Of a stretch of 64,000 nt of DNA, positions 41,014 through 50,003 are shown in pieces (the stretch's first letter is position 1; every line of letters begins with the position of its first letter). The stretch lies in NCBI GenBank assembly GCA_046347635.1, contig JAXMFT010000004.1:124001-188000 (forward strand), read 5' to 3'. This DNA comes from JAGVSZ01 sp019137045. Lineage in GTDB: Bacteria; Pseudomonadota; Gammaproteobacteria; Burkholderiales; SG8-39. The notes below the pieces were generated by a model, which saw only the letters and a program-made list of their open reading frames with translations, was not told the DNA's origin and made no database searches. Position numbers and translations under genes: made by a program.

Positions 41014-42362
41014 GCGACATCGACGCGACGCATCCGGTCGACCTCGAGTCGAAGCGGTTCTCGATCAGGAAGCCGGAGGTGCGCTACGACAAGCAGGGCG
41101 AGCGGCCCGACTCGGACCGCCTCGCGGCGGCGATGCAGGCGTTCGTGCAGGACATGGGACGCGCGGCCGCGACGTACCTGGAGTCGTGCATCCACTGCGG
41201 CAACTGCGCGGAGGCATGCCACTTCTACGTCCAGACCGGCGACCCGAAGTACACGCCGATCTGGAAGCTCGAGCCGTTCAAGCAGGCGTACAAGCGCACG
41301 GTCGGGCCGTTCGCGTGGCTGTACCGCGCGCTCAACCTGAAGCACGCGGTCACGGTCGAGCAGCTGCAGGAATGGCAACACCTCCTCTACGATTCGTGCA
41401 CCGTGTGCGGCCGCTGCTCGATGATCTGCCCGATGGGCATCGACATCGCGTCGCTCGTGAGCCAGGCGCGGCACGGCATGTTCGCCGCGGGTCTCGTGCC
41501 GCACGAGCTGTGGGCGGTCGCCGAGCGCGCCGAGCGCGAGGGCAGCCCGCTCGGGGCCACGCCGAAGGTGTTCGCGGACCGCGTCGAGTGGCTCGCGGAC
41601 GACTTCGAGGTCGAGCTGCCGCTCGATCGGCCCGAGGCCGAGGTGCTGGTGACGTTCTCGTCGATCGAGATCATGAAGTATCCCGCATCGCTGGTGGCCA
41701 CCGCGCGCATCCTGCAGCACGCCGGCTATTCGTGGACGCTGTCGACGAAGGGCTACGAGGCGACCAACTTCGGGCTGCTCTCGGGCAACGCCGCGTGGCA
41801 GCGCGACATGACGATGAAGCTCGTCGACGCCGCCATCGCATGCGGGGCGAAAGTGCTGGTGCTGCCGGAGTGCGGGCACGCGTACACCGCGCTGCGCTGG
41901 ATGGGCGCGAACGCGTACGGCAAGCCCCTGCCGTTCCGCGTGCTGCACATCTCGGAGTTTCTGGCCGAGAGCGTGCAGAACGGGCGCCTCAGGCTGCAGA
42001 AGGTGCCGAAGTCGCTCGCGTTCCACGACCCCTGCCAGGTGTCGCGGCGGGGCGGCGCGGTCGCCGCGCCGCGCGTCGTGCTCGCAGCGCTCGGTGTCGA
42101 GCTGCGCGAGACGCGCGATCACGGCAGCCTCGGCTGGTGCTGCGGCGGGGGCGGGGGCGTGGTGACGATCCACCGCGCCGACCCGCTGCGCTACAAGGCG
42201 TTCGAGATCAAGATGAGCCAGCTCGACGCCACCGGCGCCGAGCTGACCGTGACGAGCTGCGGCAACTGCCGCCAGACGTTCGACGACGGCCAGGCCCACT
42301 TCGGGTGGGCCCGGACGATGGGGAGCCTGCTCGAGCTCGTGGCCGCGAACCTGCGCGACTGA
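41010..42362 (+). CDS. HdrD/DsrK-like iron-sulfur protein with CCG domain
   Basis: 450 residues. Two ferredoxin-type clusters are visible near residues 55–68 (CIHCGNCAEAC) and around 130 (CTVCGRCSMICP). CCG-type motifs appear near the C-terminus (WCCGGGGG and SCGNC). This matches the HdrD/GlpC/DsrK family. With the NarI-like subunit it forms a membrane-bound quinone-linked Fe-S oxidoreductase module, resembling DsrMK-type electron transfer complexes. No dsr, hdrABC or nar genes are in the window, so the electron donor or acceptor is unknown. The GTG start overlaps the previous stop. Confidence 0.9.
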   Translation: MSDIDATHPVDLESKRFSIRKPEVRYDKQGERPDSDRLAAAMQAFVQDMGRAAATYLESCIHCGNCAEACHFYVQTGDPKYTPIWKLEPFKQAYKRTVGPFAWLYRALNLKHAVTVEQLQEWQHLLYDSCTVCGRCSMICPMGIDIASLVSQARHGMFAAGLVPHELWAVAERAEREGSPLGATPKVFADRVEWLADDFEVELPLDRPEAEVLVTFSSIEIMKYPASLVATARILQHAGYSWTLSTKGYEATNFGLLSGNAAWQRDMTMKLVDAAIACGAKVLVLPECGHAYTALRWMGANAYGKPLPFRVLHISEFLAESVQNGRLRLQKVPKSLAFHDPCQVSRRGGAVAAPRVVLAALGVELRETRDHGSLGWCCGGGGGVVTIHRADPLRYKAFEIKMSQLDATGAELTVTSCGNCRQTFDDGQAHFGWARTMGSLLELVAANLRD

Positions 42363-42368
42363 GGCGCC

Positions 42369-42509
42369 CTACCGCGCCTTCGGCGCGCCGGGGGCGAGTC
42401 CGGGCGGCGGGGGCAGGGTGACGCCCTTCTCACCTGCGGCCGCGGGCATCGGCGCCGCGCCGAGCACCGCCGCGACCGGGATCGCGATGAAGCCGAGTCT
42501 GCGAATCAT
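42369..42509 (-). CDS. Small exported protein (46 aa)
   Basis: 46 residues: a signal peptide (MIRRLGFIAIPVAAVLGAA, cut after AAA) and a short mature part, GEKGVTLPPPPGLAPGAPKA. GGGAGCG precedes the ATG. The mature piece is only about 22 residues, Pro-rich. Small exported Pro-rich peptides of this kind are widespread and mostly uncharacterised. It could be spurious. Confidence 0.45.
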   Translation of the reverse strand: MIRRLGFIAIPVAAVLGAAPMPAAAGEKGVTLPPPPGLAPGAPKAR

Positions 42510-42709
42510 GTTCGCTCCCGTGGAGGACGAGAGCCGGGCCGGGATCCGAGCGCCCACCATTGCCGGCGATTGAACGGCAATCCCCCGCATCCTGCCCGTC
42601 GCGCAAGAAGCCGCGCCGGCAGGATGCGATCACATTGTAAGTGATTGCTGACTTATGTCGTCGGCGCTTCGGACCGGCGCGCAGCCATGCAACTGGCGCA
42701 GACAGGGAC

Positions 42710-42738
42710 TTGAGCGGGGCGACCGATGGCCCTATAAT
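42710..42738 (+). promoter_or_regulatory. Sigma-70 promoter of groESL
   Basis: TTGAGC (42710–42715) and TATAAT (42733–42738) are exactly 17 bases apart. The -10 box overlaps the first base of the CIRCE element by one position, so HrcA binding would block initiation. Confidence 0.85.
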
Positions 42739-42764
42739 TAGCACTCGACCGGATCGAGTGCTAG
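42738..42764. promoter_or_regulatory. CIRCE element (HrcA operator) of groESL
   Basis: TTAGCACTC-N9-GAGTGCTAG. The consensus is TTAGCACTC-N9-GAGTGCTAA, so only the last base differs. CIRCE is bound by the heat-shock repressor HrcA, whose folding depends on GroEL. It lies 76 bases upstream of the groES ATG and just after the -10 box. Confidence 0.93.
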
Positions 42765-42840
42765 CAGATCGGTCCGTCTGTTTTCCGCGGCCGCTTGAGG
42801 TGAGCGACCGCTAACTAACCATCGATAGGAGGCGCATTTC

Positions 42841-43128
42841 ATGAAGATCCGTCCATTGCACGACCGCGTGATCGTCAAGCGGCTCGAGGCCGAGAGCAAG
42901 AGCGCAGGCGGGATCGTGATCCCGGACACCGCGGGCGAGAAGCCCGACCAGGGCGAGGTGATCGCGGTCGGGCCGGGCAAGCGCAACGACGACGGGAAGC
43001 GCGAGGCGCTCGACGTGAAAGTGGGCGACCGCATCCTGTTCGGCAAGTACTCGGGCACGACCGTCAAGATCGAAGGCACCGAATACCTCGTGATGCGCGA
43101 GGAAGACATCATGGGCGTCGTCGCCTGA
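42841..43128 (+). CDS. groES: Co-chaperonin GroES
   Basis: 95 residues: MKIRPLHDRVIVKRLEAES, the mobile-loop region ESKSAGGIVIPDTA and the closing TEYLVMREEDIMGVVA are classical. It caps GroEL for ATP-driven folding in the cytoplasm. TAGGAGGCGC precedes the ATG. Control is by the CIRCE site and the sigma-70 promoter upstream. Confidence 0.98.
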   Translation: MKIRPLHDRVIVKRLEAESKSAGGIVIPDTAGEKPDQGEVIAVGPGKRNDDGKREALDVKVGDRILFGKYSGTTVKIEGTEYLVMREEDIMGVVA

Positions 43129-43170
43129 CGCGCGCCCCGCTCAACGCCAGACTGTTCTAGGAGTTCAAGC

Positions 43171-44805
<1,635 letters not shown>

Positions 44806-44823
<18 letters not shown>

Positions 44824-44862
44824 TCGCGCGCGTATCGCGCGCGATTCAAGGTCCATATCCAT
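44806..44862 (+). repeat. Nested stem-loop across the groEL stop codon
   Basis: Outer arms ATGGATATGGA (44806–44816, inside groEL) and TCCATATCCAT (44852–44862) pair over 11 bases. Inside the loop TCGCGCGCG (44824–44832) and CGCGCGCGA (44836–44844) form a 9-pair stem. The groEL stop codon at 44821–44823 sits between the two. The structure has no T tract, so it may protect the 3' end of the mRNA or slow termination rather than end transcription. Confidence 0.7.
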
Positions 44863-44879
44863 CTGGAAGGTAACGAACG

Positions 44880-44977
44880 GGAGGGAACCGAGGTTCCCTC
44901 CGGGCCACGCAAGTCGCCAAGGCGCCTTGCATGGCCGGAGAAGAAGACGAACAGGAGGGAACCGGCCGTTTCCCTCC
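44880..44977 (+). repeat. Two related hairpins built from GGAGGGAACC
   Basis: Hairpin 1 is GGAGGGAACC-GA-GGTTCCCTCC (44880–44901, 10 perfect pairs). Hairpin 2 is GGAGGGAA-N8-TTCCCTCC (44954–44977). The left arms are direct repeats 74 bases apart, both preceded by ACGAAC. A REP-like element or a duplicated terminator relic is possible; neither has a T tract. Confidence 0.6.
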
Positions 44978-45009
44978 CGTTACCCTCCCTCCCCGAAGTC
45001 AGAGGTACG

Positions 45010-45035
45010 AACGGCCCCGCGATCGCGGGGCCGTT
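45010..45035. terminator. Bidirectional terminator between groEL and the oxidoreductase gene
   Basis: A perfect 26-base palindrome (AACGGCCCCGCGA and its complement) is followed on the plus strand by TTCGTT. It starts about 190 bases after groEL and lies 6 bases from the stop of the convergent gene, so it probably ends both transcripts. Confidence 0.75.
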
Positions 45036-45040
45036 TTCGT

Positions 45041-46057
45041 TCAGCCGTGGCGTAGCCTGATCAGGCGCTTGCCGAGGTTCTCGCCGCGGTACAGGCCGGC
45101 GATCGCGCCCGGCGCCTGCTCGATGCCGTCGAGGATGTCCTCGCGGTAGCGCAGCTTCCCGGCGCGCACCCAGTCGGCGAGGCGGCCGACCGCCTCCTCG
45201 TAGCGGCGCTGCCAGTCGAACACGATGAAGCCCTGCATGCGCGCGCGCTTGACGAGCAGGTGGCGCTCGACGCGCGGCCCGGTCGGCGGCGGGTCCCAGC
45301 TCGCCACCGAAGCGGTGCCGCAGATGACGATGCGCGCCCCGATCGCCAGGTGGCGCAGGACCGCGTCGCTGATCGGGCCCGCGGTGTTGTCGAAGTAGAC
45401 GTCGATCCCGCGCGGGCATGCCTGCCCGAGCGCGGCGTCGAGGTCGCCGGCCTTGTAGTCGATGGCGGCGTCGTAGCCGAATTCCTCGCGGCACAGCGCG
45501 ACCTTGGTCGGGCCGCCGGCGATGCCCACGGTCCGGCAGCCCGCGAGCTGCGCGATCTGCCCGACCGTCGCGCCGACGGCGCCCGCGGCGGTCGAGACGA
45601 CCACCGTCTCGCCCGGTCGCGGCGCGCCGACCTCGAGCAGCGCGAAGTACGCAGTAATGCCGTTGAGGCCGAGGACGCCGAGCGACGCCGAAAGCGGCAG
45701 GTCGGTCTCCCTGACCTTGCGCGTCACCGTGCTGCCGTCGCTCACCGCGAACTCCTGCCAGCCGAAGACTCCCATCACGCGGTCGCCCGACGCGTAGCCC
45801 GGGTGGCGCGAGGCGACGACCTCGCCCGCCGCGACCGAGCGCATCACCTCGCCGATGCCCACCGGCTGCGAGTAGTTCGCGACCGCGCTGACCCAACCGC
45901 GCATCGCCGGGTCGACCGAGAGGAAATCGTTGCGGACCAGGAACTCGCCGTCCCTCAGTGCGGGCACCGGCGCCGTGACGAGCTCGAAGTGCCCCGCCTG
46001 CGGAATGCCGGCCGGGCGCTCCCGGAGCCGCACCTGACGATTGACCGATGGCGCCAT
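45041..46057 (-). CDS. NADP-dependent oxidoreductase (CurA/leukotriene B4 dehydrogenase-like, MDR family)
   Basis: 338 residues from the ATG at 46057, preceded by AAAGGAG. The N-terminal block FLSVDPAMRGWV, a Rossmann motif in VVVSTAAGAVGATVGQIAQ near residue 150 and the C-terminal LGKRLIRLRHG match the zinc-free medium-chain reductases that reduce alkenal or alkenone double bonds with NADPH. It stands alone, convergent with groESL. The substrate is unknown; a stress detoxification role is typical. Confidence 0.9.
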   Translation of the reverse strand: MAPSVNRQVRLRERPAGIPQAGHFELVTAPVPALRDGEFLVRNDFLSVDPAMRGWVSAVANYSQPVGIGEVMRSVAAGEVVASRHPGYASGDRVMGVFGWQEFAVSDGSTVTRKVRETDLPLSASLGVLGLNGITAYFALLEVGAPRPGETVVVSTAAGAVGATVGQIAQLAGCRTVGIAGGPTKVALCREEFGYDAAIDYKAGDLDAALGQACPRGIDVYFDNTAGPISDAVLRHLAIGARIVICGTASVASWDPPPTGPRVERHLLVKRARMQGFIVFDWQRRYEEAVGRLADWVRAGKLRYREDILDGIEQAPGAIAGLYRGENLGKRLIRLRHG

Positions 46058-46133
46058 CGACTGCTCCTTTCCGGGGATGCCGCCCATCGTGACAGATCGT
46101 GCCGGGGCGATCCAGCCGCAGCGTGCCCTTTGC

Positions 46134-46139
46134 TACACT
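46134..46139 (+). promoter_or_regulatory. Candidate extended -10 element (TGCTACACT) for the two-component genes
   Basis: TACACT with TG two bases before (TGCTACACT) lies 56 bases before the response regulator GTG start. No clear -35 box is seen, as expected for extended -10 promoters. Confidence 0.4.
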
Positions 46140-46194
46140 GGCCCGCGGCCCGTCATGGGGCAGCGCAGGGGGCCGGGGCAGGGGGAGTGCAGCG

Positions 46195-46884
46195 GTGCGG
46201 ATCCTGATCGCCGAAGACGACGCGGTCCTCGCGGACGGCCTCACGCGCAGCCTGCGCCAGTCCGGCTACTCGGTGGACTGCGTGAAGGACGGCGCGGCGG
46301 CCGACGCGGCGCTCGCCACGGCGCAGTTCGACCTGCTGATCCTCGACGTCGGGCTGCCGCGCATCTCGGGCTTCGAGGTGCTCAAGCGCCTGCGCGGGCG
46401 GGGCTCCGCGCTGCCGGTCCTGATCCTCACCGCGCTCGACGGCGTCGACGACCGCGTGCGCGGCCTCGACCTGGGCGCCGACGACTATCTCGCGAAGCCG
46501 TTCGCGCTGCAGGAGCTCGAGGCGCGCGTGCGCGCGCTCACGCGGCGCGGGCAGGCGGCGAGCGCCGTGGTGCTGCGGCACGGCGAGCTCGCCTACGACC
46601 AGGTGGGCAAGGTGGCCGCGATCCGCGGGCGGATGCTCGACCTCTCCGCGCGCGAGCTCGCGCTGCTCGAGATCCTGCTGCAGCGCCCGGGGCGGATGGT
46701 GAACAAGGAGCAGATCGTCGATCTCCTGTGCCAGTGGGGCGAGGAGGTGAGCACCAACGCGGTCGAGGTGTACATCCACCGCCTGCGCAGGAAGCTCGAG
46801 CCCGGCGGCGTCAAGATCGCGACGGTGCGCGGCCTCGGTTACTGCCTCGAGAAGGCCGCCGATGGCGCGCGAAAAGCAACATAG
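46195..46884 (+). CDS. OmpR-family response regulator (TctD/QseB-like)
   Basis: 229 residues from a GTG behind GGGGGAG. The receiver domain has acidic ED at 7–9, the phosphorylated Asp at 51 in LLILDVGLPRISG and Lys in DDYLAKPFALQEL. The winged helix follows (LLEILLQRPGRMVNKEQIV, EVYIHRLRRKL). The gene overlaps the kinase gene by 23 bases. TctD/TctE-type pairs commonly control transport of carboxylates, and a sodium/solute symporter lies 2.8 kb downstream. Confidence 0.92.
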   Translation: MRILIAEDDAVLADGLTRSLRQSGYSVDCVKDGAAADAALATAQFDLLILDVGLPRISGFEVLKRLRGRGSALPVLILTALDGVDDRVRGLDLGADDYLAKPFALQELEARVRALTRRGQAASAVVLRHGELAYDQVGKVAAIRGRMLDLSARELALLEILLQRPGRMVNKEQIVDLLCQWGEEVSTNAVEVYIHRLRRKLEPGGVKIATVRGLGYCLEKAADGARKAT

Positions 46885-48283
46885 CCAGAAGTCGGTCTTC
46901 GGCGAGATCGTCGACTGGACGCTCGCGCCGCTGCTGATCCTGTGGCCGGTCAGCATGGCGATCCAGTACTTCTTCGCGTACTCGATCGCCAACAACGCGT
47001 ACGACCGCGAGCTGCGCGACAGCGTCGTCGCGGTTTCCAAGCAGCTCCATCTCGCCGCCGGGCAGCTGGCGGTGAACGACGTTGCGGCGGCGGCGGTGAT
47101 CGTGCGCGCCGACGACGACGACGCGACCTACTTCCAGGTGCGCGACCAGCGCAACGCGCTCGTCGGCGGCGAGGCGGCGCTGCCCGCGGCCGAGTTCACC
47201 CCGGAGATGGAGCCGCACCGGGTGTACTTCCGCGACGACCACATTCCGGGCGCCGAGCTGCGCGTGGCGTACATGTTCGCGCAGGTGCCGGGCATGAGCG
47301 GCGCCGCCCTGGTGCAGGTGGCCGAGACCGTGCGCAAGCGCAGCCGCCTCGCGAGCGAGATCATCGGCGACGTGCTCGCGGCGCAGTTCCTCATCGTCCC
47401 GGTGGCGCTGCTGTTCGTGTGGCTCGGGCTCACCCGCGGCATCGAGCCGCTGAACGATCTCACTGCGGCCATCCACGGGCGCAAGCCCGGCGACCTCGCC
47501 CCGATCGACGAGGCGGGGGCGCCGGACGAGGTGCGCCCGCTCCTCGGCGCGTTCAACGAGCTGCTCGCGCGGCTCGACGCCAGCCTGCGCGCCCAGCAGC
47601 GCTTCGTGGCCGACGCCGCGCACCAGATGCGCACCCCGCTCGCCGGCCTGAAGATGCAGGCCGAGATCGCGATGCGCCAGCGCGACCCGGTCAACCTCCA
47701 GCACGCCATGCGGCAGATCGTCGCCAGCGCGGACCGCACCGCGCACCTGATCAACCAGCTCCTCGCGCTCGCGCGCACCGACAGCGATGCCCCGCCCGCG
47801 CTGCAGCCGCTCGACCTCGACCGGCTCGTGCGCGACGTGGCGCGCGAATGGGTGCCGCGCGCCCAGGAGAAGGACATCGACCTCGGGTTCGAGGCGGCCG
47901 ACGCGCCCGCCTGGGTGGAGGGCAACGCGGCGCTGCTGCGCGAGCTGCTCGCGAACCTCGTGGACAACGCGATCCGCTACACCCCGGCCGGCGGGCGGGT
48001 GACCGTGCGCGTCGCCGCGGGCGAGGGCGTGACGCTCGAGATCGAGGACACGGGGATCGGCATCGCGGAGAGCGACCGCGAGCTCGTGTTCGAGCGCTTC
48101 TACCGCGTCCTCGGCACCGGGGCCGAGGGTTCCGGGCTCGGGCTGCCGATCGTGCGCGGCATCGCCCACCTGCACGGCGCGAGCGTGGCGCTGCTGCCGC
48201 ATCCGCGCGAGCGCGGGACGGTGGCGCGCGTCGCCTTTCCGCGCGCCGCGGGCGCGCCCGAGCGTCTCCGGCCGGCGGCATAG
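46862..48283 (+). CDS. Sensor histidine kinase (TctE/QseC-like)
   Basis: 473 residues. Membrane helix 1 at about 20–42, a periplasmic sensor of about 130 residues, helix 2 at about 173–193 and a short HAMP-like linker come first. The H-box DAAHQMRTPLAGL (His254), N-box LLANLVDNAIRY, and G-boxes IEDTGIGI and GSGLGLPIV follow. It should phosphorylate the adjacent response regulator. The 23-base overlap with the regulator gene ensures coupled translation. The signal is unknown. Confidence 0.92.
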   Translation: MAREKQHSQKSVFGEIVDWTLAPLLILWPVSMAIQYFFAYSIANNAYDRELRDSVVAVSKQLHLAAGQLAVNDVAAAAVIVRADDDDATYFQVRDQRNALVGGEAALPAAEFTPEMEPHRVYFRDDHIPGAELRVAYMFAQVPGMSGAALVQVAETVRKRSRLASEIIGDVLAAQFLIVPVALLFVWLGLTRGIEPLNDLTAAIHGRKPGDLAPIDEAGAPDEVRPLLGAFNELLARLDASLRAQQRFVADAAHQMRTPLAGLKMQAEIAMRQRDPVNLQHAMRQIVASADRTAHLINQLLALARTDSDAPPALQPLDLDRLVRDVAREWVPRAQEKDIDLGFEAADAPAWVEGNAALLRELLANLVDNAIRYTPAGGRVTVRVAAGEGVTLEIEDTGIGIAESDRELVFERFYRVLGTGAEGSGLGLPIVRGIAHLHGASVALLPHPRERGTVARVAFPRAAGAPERLRPAA

Positions 48284-48423
48284 CGGCCGCGCGCTCCGTC
48301 TGCCCGTGTCGTTTCGCGCATTCGCCCGTGCGGCCGGGTTGCTCCCCGCGCCGGCGCTGGCAATAATGGCCGCACGACACGAACGATACGCAGTCGCCGG
48401 GAGAACGACGGCAAGGGGGCGAC

Positions 48424-48942
48424 ATGGACCGCAGCGCCGTGCTCGCGAAGACCGCGAAGGGCCTCGAGGAGGTCAAGTCGCGCGCGCACGGCCTGCCGCA
48501 GAAGCAGCGCACGATCCTCATCATGGTCGACGGGGTCGCGTCCGTCGGCGACATCGTGGCGAAGTTCGGCGGCATCCCCGAGATCGCCGCGGCGCTGGAT
48601 GCGCTCGTGCGCGGCGGGTTCGTCGAGGTCAGGCGCGCCGGCAGCGGGTCGACCGCGCCCTCCGCTGCGGCGCCGCCGCCGGCCATCGCAGTCGCCGGGC
48701 CGCCGACCGCGCCGCAGTCGCGTGCCGAGGCCCTGTCGGTACTGACGCGGTTCCTTCACGACCACCTCGGCCCCGACGCCGATCTCGTCACGGGCGCGCT
48801 CGAGAAGGCGCGCACGCCCGCCGAGTTCACCGCGGCGGCCGAGCGCTGCGCCGGCATGCTCGCGGCGGTGCGCGGGGCGCAGAAGGCCCAGGTCTTCCGC
48901 GATCGGGCCAGCGCGTTCGCCGCGACCCACCTGGGCGGCTGA
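48424..48942 (+). CDS. Protein of unknown function with a winged-helix-like N-terminus
   Basis: 172 residues. The first 75 look like a small winged helix (KQRTILIMVDGVASVGDIVAK then IPEIAAALDALVRGGFVEV). An Ala/Pro linker (about 80–105) and a helical C-terminal part (VLTRFLHDHLGPDADLVT…) follow. The N-terminal pattern resembles domains found in twitching-motility/PatA-like and DUF-type regulators, where they are not always DNA-binding. It lies between the two-component genes and a Yip1-like membrane gene. Function not recognised. Confidence 0.7.
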   Translation: MDRSAVLAKTAKGLEEVKSRAHGLPQKQRTILIMVDGVASVGDIVAKFGGIPEIAAALDALVRGGFVEVRRAGSGSTAPSAAAPPPAIAVAGPPTAPQSRAEALSVLTRFLHDHLGPDADLVTGALEKARTPAEFTAAAERCAGMLAAVRGAQKAQVFRDRASAFAATHLGG

Positions 48943-48964
48943 GCGCCGCGCGCGCCGGCGTCGG

Positions 48965-49585
48965 GTGTCGCCTTCCTCGGGGGCGGCGGCCGGGGCGACG
49001 GGGACCTCGTTCGTGCTCGGTCGCGCATTCCGGGTGACGTTCGCGCCGGAGCGCGAGTGGGGCGCGATCGCGCGCGATCGGCCGGCCGCGCTCGGCGTGC
49101 TCGTGGGCCACGTGCTGCCCCTCGCAGCGATTCCGGCGGTGGCCTGGATGATCGGGCTGGCGGCGTTCGGCCTGGAGCTCGTGCTGGTCGGCGAGCCGAT
49201 CCGCCGCCCCGGTCCGGCGGCGATCCTGCACGCCGGCGTGGTCGCGTATCTGGGGTCGATCGTCTCGGTGGCGCTGCTCGCCGGGGCGTTCGCGCTCCTC
49301 GCCCCGATGTACGGCGGGCGGCGCGACTGGGGGAGCGCCTGGACCGTCGCGGCCTTCGGGTCGACGCCCCTGTGGCTCGCCGGCGTGATGCTGCTCAAGC
49401 CGGCGGCCTTCATAGCGATGCTGCCGGTCGTCCTGTACGTCGCCTATCTCTACCACCGCGGCCTGCACGCCCTCGGGCTGGTGCGCAAGCGGGACGCGGC
49501 CGAGTGCGTCGCGATCGCCTTTCTGCTGCTCTTCGCGGCCTCCACGCTTCTGGGAGGCCTTCTGGGTCGCGCGGGATTCCTGTGA
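48965..49585 (+). CDS. Yip1-family membrane protein
   Basis: 206 residues from a GTG start, with five predicted membrane helices. The Yip1-like features are an N-terminal cytoplasmic part (RAFRVTFAPEREWGAIARDR) and helix-rich APMYGGRRDWGSAWTVAAFG. Bacterial Yip1 proteins are poorly characterised membrane proteins. It starts 23 bases after the preceding gene and may be cotranscribed. Confidence 0.78.
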   Translation: MSPSSGAAAGATGTSFVLGRAFRVTFAPEREWGAIARDRPAALGVLVGHVLPLAAIPAVAWMIGLAAFGLELVLVGEPIRRPGPAAILHAGVVAYLGSIVSVALLAGAFALLAPMYGGRRDWGSAWTVAAFGSTPLWLAGVMLLKPAAFIAMLPVVLYVAYLYHRGLHALGLVRKRDAAECVAIAFLLLFAASTLLGGLLGRAGFL

Positions 49586-49737
49586 GGGCAGGCGTGATGC
49601 GTCGCAGCAAATCCTCCCCCCCACCCGTAAGGGCCGTGTAAGGTTCCCTCACTACGCTGCGCGCAATAAGTCACGAAATCCAGCGCAAAGAAGCCCGGAT
49701 CACCGGGTCCCGATCCACTTCCGGCACGGAGGACTTC

Positions 49738-50001
49738 ATGGAGCTCTCGGAGAAGCACCGCGAGTACTGGCGCAAGAACGTCACGATCACGGCCATCCTG
49801 CTCGCGATCTGGTTCGTCGTCACGTTCGTCGTCGGCTACCTCGCGCGCGACGTGTTCTCGTTCAATTTCTTCGGCTGGACGTTTGCGTTCTGGTCGGGGG
49901 CGCAGGGGGCGCTCGTCGTCTACGTTCTCATCATCTGGTTCTATGCGCGCTACATGAATGCGCTCGACCAGCAGTACGGCGTGGCGGAAGGGGAGGACTG
50001 A
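49738..50001 (+). CDS. DUF4212 small subunit of a sodium/solute symporter
   Basis: 87 residues with two membrane helices (about 16–38 and 50–72), opening MELSEKHREYWRKNVTI, the typical DUF4212 start. Such proteins accompany VC_2705-type sodium:solute symporters and are thought to be needed for their stability. It lies two bases before the large symporter gene. Confidence 0.88.
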   Translation: MELSEKHREYWRKNVTITAILLAIWFVVTFVVGYLARDVFSFNFFGWTFAFWSGAQGALVVYVLIIWFYARYMNALDQQYGVAEGED

Positions 50002-50003
50002 CC

